Shown here: positions 5,615 through 13,304 of the stretch, in pieces
Position numbering within the stretch: the first letter of the stretch is position 1
Layout of the letters: the number at the start of each line of letters is the position of its first letter
DNA from: Coprococcus sp.
GTDB taxonomy: Bacteria > Bacillota > Clostridia > Lachnospirales > Lachnospiraceae
DNA length: 23,942 nt
Assembly (NCBI GenBank): GCA_016297495.1
Contig: JAEDGN010000038.1
Location: 1 to 23,942, forward strand
Direction: 5' to 3'
Notes under the pieces: model-generated
What the model was told of the DNA's origin: nothing
The model's input: only the letters and a program-made list of their open reading frames with translations
Database searches by the model: none
Position numbers and translations under genes: made by a program

Positions 5615-6161
5615 TAAAATATTCATGGATGCGCCTGTCACTGTTCAGTTCAGGATGGAAGGATATGGCCAGTTGATGACCGTATCTTACGCCCACAATA
5701 TGTCCATCCACCTCTGCCATAATATCCACTTCCGGGTTTGCCGATGCAATATACGGCGCCCGGATAAAGGTCATTGGAATCGTACCAATCCCGGCAAATT
5801 CCTGTTCAGCATAAAAGCTGCCCAGCTGCCGCCCATAGGCATTTCTCCTGACCGTGACCGGAAGTGTCCCGAACCACTGCCGGTCATCATTTTCAATATC
5901 AGAAGCAAGAAGTATCAGTCCGGCACAGGTAGCCAGAACCGGCATCCCGCCTTCGATCTGTTTCTTCAGTCTCTCAAACATCCCCAGTTCTTTTAAAAGC
6001 TTACCCTGAACAGTACTCTCACCGCCCGGAAGAATCAGTCCGTCATAATTCTGATCCAGATCCTCTGCCTTTCTCAGTTCAATACATTCAATTCCCAGCG
6101 ACCCCAGCACCTGCTCATGTTCGATAAATGCTCCCTGTACAGCCAGCACCGCAATCTTCAT
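5556..6161 (-). CDS. pdxT: Pyridoxal 5'-phosphate synthase glutaminase subunit
   Basis: PdxT hydrolyses glutamine and channels ammonia to PdxS for PLP synthesis. The class I amidotransferase triad is complete: Cys79 in LATCAGLIL, and His169 and Glu171 in ISFHPEL. The GGEST loop (46-50) forms the oxyanion region, and FIRAPYI is also typical. At 201 residues it is about ten longer than usual. The extra C-terminal tail (after FIRMTAAAK) lies over the 3' end of the DUF1836 gene, a 59-bp convergent overlap. It begins one base after the pdxS stop. Although this gene is intact, its partner pdxS is broken, so the subunit would have no synthase to feed unless another pdxS exists. Confidence 0.92.
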   Translation of the reverse strand: MKIAVLAVQGAFIEHEQVLGSLGIECIELRKAEDLDQNYDGLILPGGESTVQGKLLKELGMFERLKKQIEGGMPVLATCAGLILLASDIENDDRQWFGTLPVTVRRNAYGRQLGSFYAEQEFAGIGTIPMTFIRAPYIASANPEVDIMAEVDGHIVGVRYGHQLAISFHPELNSDRRIHEYFIRMTAAAKNTCPDRFCGQR

Positions 6162-6162
6162 C

Positions 6163-6470
6163 CTATTTACCTCTTTCTGCCATCAGCAAAGCAATTTCAT
6201 CTTCATTGATGCCAACCATGGCTTCACCCAGATCCTCTGACAATGCAGCAATCATGGCCGCATCCGTATAGTTTGTGACAGCCTTTACAATGGCATTGGC
6301 ACGTTTTTCCGGATTCCCTGATTTAAAAATACCGGAACCAACAAATACACCCTCGGCCCCCAGCTGCATCATCAGTGCAGCATCCGCCGGTGTCGCCACA
6401 CCGCCTGCAGCACGGATATCTGCGCCAGCTGTTTATTTAATTCGTATCTGTTTTCTGCCATTTTAGACAT
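6163..6470 (-). pseudogene. pdxS: pdxS remnant with internal deletions and frameshift
   Basis: PdxS is normally about 290 residues and builds PLP from ribose 5-phosphate, glyceraldehyde 3-phosphate and ammonia. Here the start at 6470, with an AAGGAG ribosome site, encodes MSKMAENRYELNKQLAQ. The sequence then jumps to ADIRAAGGVA, a mid-protein segment, and straight on to ATPADAALMMQLGAEGVFVG, the phosphate-binding C-terminal part. The N-terminal frame runs out after 32 codons. The C-terminal 78 codons are in another frame, and the 308-base length is not a multiple of three. The region holding both catalytic lysines (about 81 and 149 in the family) is absent. Junctions fall at short repeats (GCAGAT and the GCAGGCGGTGTGGC type), suggesting two repeat-mediated deletions. 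An assembly collapse is possible. Confidence 0.85.
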
Positions 6471-6478
6471 CTCCTTTA

Positions 6479-6507
6479 TTTACAATTATGTTTTTTTCCA
6501 TTATAAT
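6479..6507 (+). promoter_or_regulatory. pdxR promoter, overlapping a divergent pdxS promoter
   Basis: TTTACA (6479-6484), 17 bases, TATAAT (6502-6507). A minus-strand TATAAT (6500-6505) overlaps it but lacks a good -35, as expected for a pdxST promoter that needs activation by PdxR. Confidence 0.65.
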
Positions 6508-6509
6508 GA

Positions 6510-6561
6510 AATCTGATCATATTTAAATAGCCATTTTGAGTTTATTTAAAATGGTCAGATT
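6510..6561. promoter_or_regulatory. Probable PdxR operator (inverted repeat)
   Basis: AATCTGATCAT (6510-6520) and ATGGTCAGATT (6551-6561) are inverted with 10 of 11 matches and centres 41 bp apart. A nested CCATTTT (6531-6537) / AAAATGG pair (about 6548-6554) lies inside. One arm covers the predicted pdxR start and the other abuts its ribosome site. MocR-type PdxR proteins usually bind spaced repeats in the shared pdxR-pdxST promoter. Confidence 0.55.
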
Positions 6562-6578
6562 GGAGGATCTATTTCAAA

Positions 6579-8000
6579 ATGATTACCTATTCCTTTGCCA
6601 GCATAGGGTCAGATTCCCTTTATGAACACCTTTATAAATGCATTAAAAATGATATTTTACAGGGCAATCTCGCTGCCGGAGAGAAACTGCCTTCCAAACG
6701 CAATTTTGCAAAAAATCTGGGCATAAGCACAATCACTGTTGAAAATGCTTATGCCCAGCTGATGGCTGAAGGCTACATATATTCCATTCCCAAAAAAGGA
6801 TATTTTATCTCTGATATCAGAACACTGGCTCCGAAAAAACATCCATCGGATACCGGCCGGGAAACCATACAGAAACCGTCTGAGCCGGAATGCTTTGCCG
6901 ATTTCACCAGCAACCAGACCAGTTCAGAGTATTTTCCTTTCTCCATCTGGTCCAGGCTTATCCGGGAAATGCTCAATGAACGCCAGCAGAATCTGATGAC
7001 GAATCCGCCCTGTGGAGGTATTTACGAACTGCGGGAGGCTATCGCCAGACATCTGCAGGATTTCCACGGACTTCATATTTCGCCGGATCAGATCATCATC
7101 GGTGCAGGAACGGAATATCTGTACGGTATTCTGATCCAGCTCCTTGGATTTGACAAAAGATATGCCGTAGAAGATCCAGGCTATCATAAAATCTCCAAAA
7201 TCTATAAAAGTCACAACGTTTCCTGTGACTATATTCCCATGGATGAAGGCGGCATCCGGATTGCTGAACTGGAAGAGAAAAGTATTGACATCATCCATAT
7301 CTCCCCTTCTCACCAGTTTCCTACAGGTATCACCATGCCCATCGGCCGGCGCTATGAGCTGTTGGGCTGGGCCTCCAAAGCCGACTCAAGATATATCATA
7401 GAAGATGATTACGACAGCGAATTCCGTCTGACCGGCCAGCCCATTCCTACCCTTCAGAGCATTGACATCATGGAAAAAGTCATCTATATCAATACCTTCA
7501 CCAAAACACTGGCCTCCACCGTCCGGATCAGCTATATGGTTCTGCCGAAACATCTGGTGAAGGCCTATTATGCCAAACTTCAGTTTTATTCCTGTACTGT
7601 CTCCAATTTTGAGCAGTACACACTGGCCGCTTTTATCAACAAGGGACATTTTGAAAAGCATATTAACCGGCTGCGCAACTATTACCACTATAAAAGGGAT
7701 GCTCTTGTGCACTGTATCAGAAACAGTCCTCTCGCATCCCATGTCTCCATCTCCGGAGAGGATGCAGGACTCCATTTCCTGATGCGGGTTGATACAGAAC
7801 TTAGTGATTCTCAGTTCTGTCAGAAAGCACTGGAGCAAGGGGTGAGAATATCCGCCCTGTCCCAGTATTTTATGACACCGCCGCCATCAGCCGCCCATGT
7901 CTTCATTATCAACTATTCTTCTCTGGAAGAAGAACTCATGGAAAAAGCAGTCGCAGTTTTATATCAGATTGCAAGCGAAAATGTTCATGGACTATGGTAA
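6579..8000 (+). CDS. pdxR: MocR-family (GntR/aminotransferase) regulator, PdxR-like
   Basis: A 473-residue chimera. Residues about 10-80 are a GntR winged helix-turn-helix (SLYEHLYKCIKNDILQGNL, GEKLPSKRNFAKNLGIS, KKGYFISD). Residues about 115-470 are a fold-type I aminotransferase domain with IEDDYDSEF (Asp276) and PLP-binding Lys309 in NTFTKTLASTVRISYMVLP. Such proteins sense PLP. Orthologues next to pdxST activate PLP synthesis and repress themselves. GGAGG lies 12 bases before the ATG, a slightly long spacing. It is divergent from the pdxS remnant and convergent with the molybdenum hydroxylase genes, 9 bp from the last of them, with no clear terminator between. It looks intact, so it may outlive its target or act elsewhere. 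Confidence 0.9.
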   Translation: MITYSFASIGSDSLYEHLYKCIKNDILQGNLAAGEKLPSKRNFAKNLGISTITVENAYAQLMAEGYIYSIPKKGYFISDIRTLAPKKHPSDTGRETIQKPSEPECFADFTSNQTSSEYFPFSIWSRLIREMLNERQQNLMTNPPCGGIYELREAIARHLQDFHGLHISPDQIIIGAGTEYLYGILIQLLGFDKRYAVEDPGYHKISKIYKSHNVSCDYIPMDEGGIRIAELEEKSIDIIHISPSHQFPTGITMPIGRRYELLGWASKADSRYIIEDDYDSEFRLTGQPIPTLQSIDIMEKVIYINTFTKTLASTVRISYMVLPKHLVKAYYAKLQFYSCTVSNFEQYTLAAFINKGHFEKHINRLRNYYHYKRDALVHCIRNSPLASHVSISGEDAGLHFLMRVDTELSDSQFCQKALEQGVRISALSQYFMTPPPSAAHVFIINYSSLEEELMEKAVAVLYQIASENVHGLW

Positions 8001-8009
8001 CTTTAATTA

Positions 8010-8480
8010 CTATACTGTTTTCCCGGCCACTTTTTCCAATGCATTCAGTATATTTTCATATCCCGTACACCGACAGAGATGTCCGGAGATGAGTTTGCGC
8101 AGTTCATCTCTGGTATATTTCCTGCCTGTACCGATAATCTCCACTGCAGACATAATGATGCCCGGTGTACAGAAACCGCACTGGACAGCCGCCTCATCGA
8201 TGAAAGCCTGCTGCACCGGAGACAATTCTCCGGACGGTGACCGGAGTCCTTCCACAGTAAGGATATGTTTGCCTGCTGCCCACATGGTCAGATAGATACA
8301 GGAATCAATGGCCTCACCGTCTACCAGTACCGTACAGGCACCACATTCACCCACTTCACAGCCCTTCTTCACACTGGTCAGACCCAGATGGCTGCGCAGT
8401 GTATCCAGCAGAGACTCTCGGTCATCGACAGCCAGCTCCACTTCTTTGCCGTTCACTGTCATCTGTATAATTCTAAGCAT
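8010..8480 (-). CDS. Molybdenum hydroxylase [2Fe-2S] subunit (xanthine dehydrogenase type), copy 1
   Basis: A 156-residue electron-transfer subunit with two [2Fe-2S] domains. The plant-type ferredoxin domain has Cys41, 46, 49 and 61 (CEVGECGAC...C). The helical domain has Cys101, 104, 136 and 138 (CGFC...CRC). It would pass electrons from the molybdenum centre to FAD. The frame opens at 8498, but AGGAGGTGA sits 8 bases before the ATG at 8480, and MLRIIQMTVNG is the usual family start. It overlaps the end of the FAD subunit gene by 8 bp, so the two are translationally coupled. It is the last gene of the guanine-deaminase operon; the order large-FAD-FeS is typical. Confidence 0.92.
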   Translation of the reverse strand: MLRIIQMTVNGKEVELAVDDRESLLDTLRSHLGLTSVKKGCEVGECGACTVLVDGEAIDSCIYLTMWAAGKHILTVEGLRSPSGELSPVQQAFIDEAAVQCGFCTPGIIMSAVEIIGTGRKYTRDELRKLISGHLCRCTGYENILNALEKVAGKTV

Positions 8481-9360
8481 CGATCTCACCTCCTGCATTG
8501 ATTACAGCCTGAGACATGGCTCTTTTTGCCAGCTCCTCCACCAGCTGTAGTCTGAATTCTCTGGATGCACGCCAGGAGGATCTTGGATTCACTTCCAAAA
8601 GAACGGCTTTACCCACCTTTTCAAAAAGTTCTTCATTCACGATCCGCCCACAAACCATTTCTTCCGTTTTACGGCATCGAACCGGCGTCGGTGCTGCAAC
8701 CCCATAGGCAATACGCATCTCTTCCACAGACTTTTTATCTGATGTCAATTTCACCAGGCAGGCACAGCCAAGAGTAGCAATCTCCATGGCATTGCGTTTG
8801 CCGTATTTGATATAATGACCGCCGTAACCCTCATAATCCTTTCTGCCAATACGAATGGCCGTCAGAATTTCTTCATGACGCCGCACAGTCCGCCCCGGTC
8901 CCGTGTAAAATTCTGCAATCGGAACCCGTCGTATGCCTTCCGGCCCCTTAAGCTCCAATACAGCATTATAGGCAAATAATGATGACGCACTGTCTGCGCT
9001 GGTAACCCCGTTACAGACATTGCCGCCGATGGTACCAATATTCCTGATCTGGGGACCTCCCACCTGATCAACGGCATATCCCAGCATCGGCAGATGCTTT
9101 TGTATCAGTGTATTGGCCGTTATATGTGAAAACGATGTTCCCGGCCCAATGACAATGGTCCCGTCATCTTCCATAGAGACGCCTTTTAAACTCTGTATAT
9201 TATGAATGCTCACCAGACGGACACCAGCCAGCTTTCCTTCACGTATCTTGATCAGGACATCACTTCCGCCGGAAATGATTTCCGCATCGGTCTGATCCTG
9301 AAGCTTTGCAATGGCATCTTCTACGCTTGTGGCTTCACAGAAAGATTCAATATCATACAT
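8473..9360 (-). CDS. Molybdenum hydroxylase FAD-binding subunit, copy 1
   Basis: A 295-residue medium subunit of the xanthine dehydrogenase/CO dehydrogenase flavoprotein family. FAD contacts are visible in EIISGGSDVLIKIREGK (about 28-43) and in VGGPQIRNIGTIGGNVCNG (about 100-118). The C-terminal CODH-FAD domain runs from about 170 to the end. Electrons would arrive from the Fe-S subunit and leave to NAD or another acceptor. AGGAGG precedes the ATG. It starts 12 bp after the large subunit gene and overlaps the Fe-S gene, so all three form one enzyme. Confidence 0.92.
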   Translation of the reverse strand: MYDIESFCEATSVEDAIAKLQDQTDAEIISGGSDVLIKIREGKLAGVRLVSIHNIQSLKGVSMEDDGTIVIGPGTSFSHITANTLIQKHLPMLGYAVDQVGGPQIRNIGTIGGNVCNGVTSADSASSLFAYNAVLELKGPEGIRRVPIAEFYTGPGRTVRRHEEILTAIRIGRKDYEGYGGHYIKYGKRNAMEIATLGCACLVKLTSDKKSVEEMRIAYGVAAPTPVRCRKTEEMVCGRIVNEELFEKVGKAVLLEVNPRSSWRASREFRLQLVEELAKRAMSQAVINAGGEIDA

Positions 9361-9372
9361 ATGCCCTTCCTC

Positions 9373-11661
9373 CTATATCAATCCCGCAGTTTTAAATGCA
9401 GCAACCATTCTCTGCGGTTCCATCGGCAGCTCATCAAAGGCTACCCCCGTTGCCTGCAGAACAGCATTTCTCAGTGCCGGTGCCACCGGAATAGCCGGCG
9501 GTTCACCAAGAGCCTTGTTGCCAAATGGTCCTGTCGGATCCTGCAGCTCAACAAACTGCACCTCCAGCTCCGGTGTATCCATGGCCGTCGGCAATTTGTA
9601 ATCCAGCAGATTATTGTTCAAAGGTTTTCCCTTCTCATCATACATCAGCACTTCGCTGAGACCATAACCCAGTCCCATACTCATACCGCCATGTACCTGA
9701 GCTTCTGCCAGCTTCGGGTTGATCAGGATACCGCTGTCATGGACATTCACAATGTTTAATACCTCCACCTTACCCAGCGGCATATCCACTTCCACCTCGG
9801 CAAAGCAGGCTCCGCTGGCAAATGTATTCTCTTTACAATGACTGGTGGATTCTGCCGAAATATGCACTGAACGTTCAAGACTGTACAGTGCCTCCGTCGC
9901 CAGCGCTTCCATGGTCAGCAGGTCCTCACCTTCCGGATCAATAATCATATTATCTCTGATACTCAGATTCTTCTGGTCCAGCTTCAGCATCCAGGCTGCA
10001 TATTCCAGAATCTTATCTTTCAGCATCTCTGCCGTCTGCCGTACCGCCTTGCCGCTGACATAGGTCTGCCTCGATGCATAGGCGCCTGTGTCAAAAGGTG
10101 TCACATCCGTATCCTGAGTGGATACGATATATATTCTGTCTTCTGTTATACCAAGAACCTCCGAAGCCATCTGGGTGAAAACAGTATCCGCCCCCTGACC
10201 AATCTCCGTTGCCCCCATCATCAGCTGGACAGAACCATCCTGATTCAGCACCATTCTGCAGGAAGCTGTCTCAAGTGATATCGGATAAACGCCGGTTTTG
10301 TAACAGAAGATGGCCATGCCGATTCCCCGTCTTTTACTGCCTGTCTGACGGGCATATACTTTTCTTTTTTCATCCCATCCTATCGCCTCCCGACCTGCCT
10401 GAATACATTTTTTCAGGCCATAGCTGTGGAAGGTAATGCCATTATGGGGATCTTTATATCCGTCCTCCATGCAGTTCTTCAGCCTAAATTCCAGAGGATC
10501 CATGCCGATGAGTCCTGCCAGATCATCTATCAGACATTCCGAAGCAAAATCTCCCTGCGGAATACCATACCCGCGCATGGCTCCTGCAGCCACCGTACTG
10601 GTATAGACCGTGAAGCTTTCTGATTCCAATGCCTTCTCATCTCTGTACAGCTGTTTAATCATATTGGAAGCATTGGCCACAATGGCATGGCCATGGGAAG
10701 CGTAGCCTCCCTGATTGGAATAAGCCTGTACTCTTCTGGCCACCAGTGTTCCATCAGGCCTCACAGCAGCCTGCATATGAAAACGAATAGCATGACGGAC
10801 TCTTGTATTAGCAAATGTCTCCTCCCTTGTCAGTTCCAGACGCACAGGCCGGCCGCCCACCTGCATACATAAAAACGCATTCAGCGGCTCATAAAGAACA
10901 TCCTGCTTATTGCCAAAGCCACCGCCGATATAAGGCTTGATCACTCTGACCTGTCCCCATGGGATGCCAAGGGCCTGACCGATGACACGCCGTACAATAT
11001 GAGGTATCTGTGTAGACGTGGTCACTGTGATCTTGCCATTGCCATCCTGATAGGCATAGGATACCGGCAATTCAATATGACAATGCTGTACTCTCTGGGT
11101 ATCATAGGTCTTGTCAAGATAGAGAAGTCCATCTTCCTTCAATGCCTCATCAAAGCTCATCTCTCCCAGGGCAAAGGATGTATGCTTCAGTATATTATCC
11201 GGCACATTCTCATGCATGACCGGCGCTCCCTCTGCCATGGCATCGGCCACATCCACTAACGGCGGGTACTCCTCATAATGAACCTTTATCAGCCGTACAG
11301 CCCGGTTGGCGGCAATTTCATTTTCTGCAATAACAGCTGCAACATCATCACCATAATACCGCACACGGCGGTTCAAAAGCCGCCGATCCCGTATATCCTG
11401 ATGGGCAGCCTCAACGGACCACGGATGCCCCGGTGTACAGAAATCAATATCCGGTACATCAAAACAGGTGACGATCTTTACCACTCCCGGCACCTTCAAC
11501 GCCTCTTCCAGATCAAAGCCCGTAACAAGGCCGTTGGCAATGGTACTATGTACCACTTTGGCCACCAGCATCCGGTCATCCATATAATCCTGAGTATATT
11601 TTGCCTGTCCGGTCACCTTGGCCCAGGCATCCACACGCTTTATATTTTTACCAATCCCCAT
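9373..11661 (-). CDS. Molybdenum hydroxylase large (molybdopterin) subunit, copy 1
   Basis: The 762-residue catalytic subunit of a xanthine dehydrogenase-type enzyme, likely oxidising xanthine or hypoxanthine given its operon with guanine deaminase. Cofactor motifs are TSTQIPH (about 215-221), GGGFGNKQD (about 246-254), AMRGYGIPQGDFA and TEIGQGADT. The general-base glutamate is in NKALGEPPAIPVAPA, near residue 720. The frame opens at 11667, but GGAGG is only one base from that ATG and 7 bases from the ATG at 11661, which I choose. The sequence differs clearly from the second large subunit at 19957-22038, so they probably have different substrates. Exact specificity (hypoxanthine, xanthine, other purine or nicotinate) cannot be read from the sequence. 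Confidence 0.9.
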   Translation of the reverse strand: MGIGKNIKRVDAWAKVTGQAKYTQDYMDDRMLVAKVVHSTIANGLVTGFDLEEALKVPGVVKIVTCFDVPDIDFCTPGHPWSVEAAHQDIRDRRLLNRRVRYYGDDVAAVIAENEIAANRAVRLIKVHYEEYPPLVDVADAMAEGAPVMHENVPDNILKHTSFALGEMSFDEALKEDGLLYLDKTYDTQRVQHCHIELPVSYAYQDGNGKITVTTSTQIPHIVRRVIGQALGIPWGQVRVIKPYIGGGFGNKQDVLYEPLNAFLCMQVGGRPVRLELTREETFANTRVRHAIRFHMQAAVRPDGTLVARRVQAYSNQGGYASHGHAIVANASNMIKQLYRDEKALESESFTVYTSTVAAGAMRGYGIPQGDFASECLIDDLAGLIGMDPLEFRLKNCMEDGYKDPHNGITFHSYGLKKCIQAGREAIGWDEKRKVYARQTGSKRRGIGMAIFCYKTGVYPISLETASCRMVLNQDGSVQLMMGATEIGQGADTVFTQMASEVLGITEDRIYIVSTQDTDVTPFDTGAYASRQTYVSGKAVRQTAEMLKDKILEYAAWMLKLDQKNLSIRDNMIIDPEGEDLLTMEALATEALYSLERSVHISAESTSHCKENTFASGACFAEVEVDMPLGKVEVLNIVNVHDSGILINPKLAEAQVHGGMSMGLGYGLSEVLMYDEKGKPLNNNLLDYKLPTAMDTPELEVQFVELQDPTGPFGNKALGEPPAIPVAPALRNAVLQATGVAFDELPMEPQRMVAAFKTAGLI

Positions 11662-11697
11662 ATCCATACCTCCATTAAAACTGCTTTCAGCCGCTGC

Positions 11698-11733
11698 AGC
11701 TGTTAATCCCAGCTATCCGTCTGAAGGTCAGAC
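11698..11733 (-). other. Two hairpins between guanine deaminase and large subunit genes
   Basis: Directly at the guanine deaminase stop, GTCTGA-AGG-TCAGAC (11719-11733) is a perfect 6-bp hairpin with a 3-base loop. AGCTG/CAGCT (11698-11702 and 11710-11714) forms a second. No T-run follows on the minus strand, so these look like processing or stability elements inside an operon rather than a terminator. Confidence 0.4.
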
Positions 11734-13013
11734 TAAAAAATACAATTTCCCGCAACAAATTTATGTTTTATATCCTGACTCTCGCTGAGACAGATATATC
11801 TCTCCAGTCTCTGTCGGACATCCAGGGCCTGTGGATGAAGCATCCGACTTTCATCCAGTACCAATGCATCTGCCTCATATCCCGGTTCAAAGCTTCCGAC
11901 ACTGCCAAAGAAGGAACCTCCGCCTTTTGTTCCCATCCAGAATATCTCCTCCAGCGTCAGCGGCTGCAGACTTTGATCTGTCAGTCTCCAGACCAGCTTG
12001 GATACCTGTCTGGCCTCCATCATCGTTCTGAAAATTGACAATGTACTGCCGCCGGCCACATCCGTACCAAGTCCCATCTTCACGCCCATGTCCAGCCATC
12101 TTCTCACCGGTGCAATTCCTGATGCAATATTCATATTACACTGCGGACAATGAACTGCAAAAACATCATTCGCTTTCATCACCTGCAGTTCCTTCGCATC
12201 AGAATAGACACAATGTGCCATCAGAGATGGCCGTCCGGGCGCAGTCAATCCCGCTTTGACATAAGTATCGATATAATTGTCCGACCACGGACACAATTCC
12301 TTCACCCAGTCAATCTCACTGATATTCTCCGACAAATGGGACTGAATCCTCAGATTCTTTGCGGCAGCCAGTTCACCAAGCTTCTGCATAAGCCTGTCAC
12401 TGCAGCTTGGCGTAAATCGCGGTGTTATCACCGGCTGCACATTTTGACAACATTGTTCTGCCTGCTCCAGCCAGCTGGCAGTGGCCTTCACCGATGCCTC
12501 TGCGCTGCGCTCACAATAATAATCCGGACTGTTCCTGTCCATATTAACCTTCCCCACATATCCCCGCAAGCCTGACTTCTCCAGCATCTGCATCAGTTGT
12601 AATGTGGCCGCTTCATGGATCGTAGCAAAGGCACAGAAACGGGTCGTTCCGCTGTATTTCAGATCATGGACAAAATAACTATAGGCCTCAGCGGCATAAT
12701 CCATATCTGCATACTTTGTCTCTTCAGGAAAAGCATAGGTATCCAGCCATTCCAGAAGCTCCATATCCATGCCAAGCCCCCTGTAGGAATACTGTGGTGC
12801 ATGCACATGCAGATCACATAGTCCCGGAATGATCAGCTGACCGGAATAATCAAGCAGCTGAAATCCCTTATATTCTTCTGGTATCTTTTCGAAAACACCG
12901 GCGGATATGCCTTCTACACATACAAGAAATCCATCGGGATATATTTTCAGATGCTTCGCATCCTCACTATAACAGATATCCCCTTTCAATATAAAATTCC
13001 TGTCGTTCATCAT
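11733..13013 (-). CDS. guaD: Guanine deaminase
   Basis: Converts guanine to xanthine and ammonia. The 426-residue amidohydrolase has the zinc site His69 and His71 (GLCDLHVHAPQY), His226, and Asp318 (GLGTDVAGG). Also present are catalytic Glu229 in SHLSEN, His267, and the guanine deaminase signatures RGLGMDMELLEWLDTYAFPEE and RFTPSC. These separate it from other chlorohydrolase-like deaminases. The frame extends to 13100 without a ribosome site; AGAGAGG lies 8 bases before the ATG at 13013. Its 200-base leader holds a promoter, a guanine-type riboswitch and a terminator. The xanthine product would feed the molybdenum hydroxylase encoded immediately downstream. Confidence 0.9.
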   Translation of the reverse strand: MMNDRNFILKGDICYSEDAKHLKIYPDGFLVCVEGISAGVFEKIPEEYKGFQLLDYSGQLIIPGLCDLHVHAPQYSYRGLGMDMELLEWLDTYAFPEETKYADMDYAAEAYSYFVHDLKYSGTTRFCAFATIHEAATLQLMQMLEKSGLRGYVGKVNMDRNSPDYYCERSAEASVKATASWLEQAEQCCQNVQPVITPRFTPSCSDRLMQKLGELAAAKNLRIQSHLSENISEIDWVKELCPWSDNYIDTYVKAGLTAPGRPSLMAHCVYSDAKELQVMKANDVFAVHCPQCNMNIASGIAPVRRWLDMGVKMGLGTDVAGGSTLSIFRTMMEARQVSKLVWRLTDQSLQPLTLEEIFWMGTKGGGSFFGSVGSFEPGYEADALVLDESRMLHPQALDVRQRLERYICLSESQDIKHKFVAGNCIF

Positions 13014-13103
13014 GATGTCATCCTCTCTTTCAAAAGATTGATATACAGCAGGAAAATCAGCATCCATGGCCGGATTCAGCTTTACACCATCAAATATCAT
13101 GTT

Positions 13104-13177
13104 ATAAAGAAACCGGCTGCCTTAAAGCCGACTGTCCCGTCTTCGGGAATTTATAGTCGGCTATTAAGGTAGCCGGT
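13104..13177 (-). terminator. Riboswitch-controlled terminator
   Basis: On the minus strand ACCGGCTACCTTAATAGCC (5' arm, starting at 13177) pairs with its near-complement ending at 13112, giving three helices of 7, 6 and 8 bp. They are interrupted by one A-C mismatch and one bulge, and capped by a CCCG-AAGA-CGGG hairpin. TTTCTTTAT follows. The 5' arm includes the whole P3 helix of the upstream aptamer, so aptamer and terminator cannot form together. Confidence 0.7.
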
Positions 13178-13214
13178 AGAAACGTTCAACCTGATTATGA
13201 GCATATATAAATCC
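13147..13214 (-). promoter_or_regulatory. Purine riboswitch aptamer, guanine type (variant P2/L3)
   Basis: The 68-base aptamer folds like the xpt guanine riboswitch. P1 is 9 bp (GGATTTATA with TATAAATTC). J2/3 is the conserved GTTTCTACC. P3 is CGGCTA/TAGCCG with loop CCTTAA. J3/1 is GACTAT, whose C occupies the position (74) that pairs with guanine rather than adenine. P2 is short and weak (GCTCAT/TTGAAC, with C-A and T-T mismatches), with loop AATCAGG. The GG of L2 and CC of L3 allow the loop-loop kiss. L3 lacks one base of the usual CCGTAAA. It starts about 5 bases after the predicted transcription start. Because it competes with the terminator, ligand binding should turn guanine deaminase ON. 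Confidence 0.8.
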
Positions 13215-13224
13215 ACATACTATT

Positions 13225-13253
13225 ATTGTACCTAAAAGACAGCTGTCTGTCAA
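13225..13253 (-). promoter_or_regulatory. Promoter of the riboswitch-guanine deaminase operon
   Basis: TTGACA (13248-13253), 17 bases, TACAAT (13225-13230) on the minus strand. The spacer contains the perfect 12-bp palindrome AGACAGCTGTCT (13237-13248), placed where a repressor would block polymerase. It lies 52 bp past the stop of the upstream Fe-S gene, so this unit can be transcribed independently. Confidence 0.75.
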
Positions 13254-13304
13254 TTGTTTCAATCCACGCTCGATAATTTTACGGAGTGCGGCTATGCTTT
13301 GCCG

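Noticed and set aside
6163..6399. A short stand-alone PdxS-like protein starting at a GTG
   Set aside because: The 78 codons match only the C-terminal quarter of PdxS, have no ribosome site, and the true N-terminus with its ribosome site is still present upstream in another frame.
13014..13100. N-terminal extension of the guanine deaminase frame
   Set aside because: No ribosome site at 13100; the region directly follows the terminator T-run, and the ATG at 13013 has a proper ribosome site.
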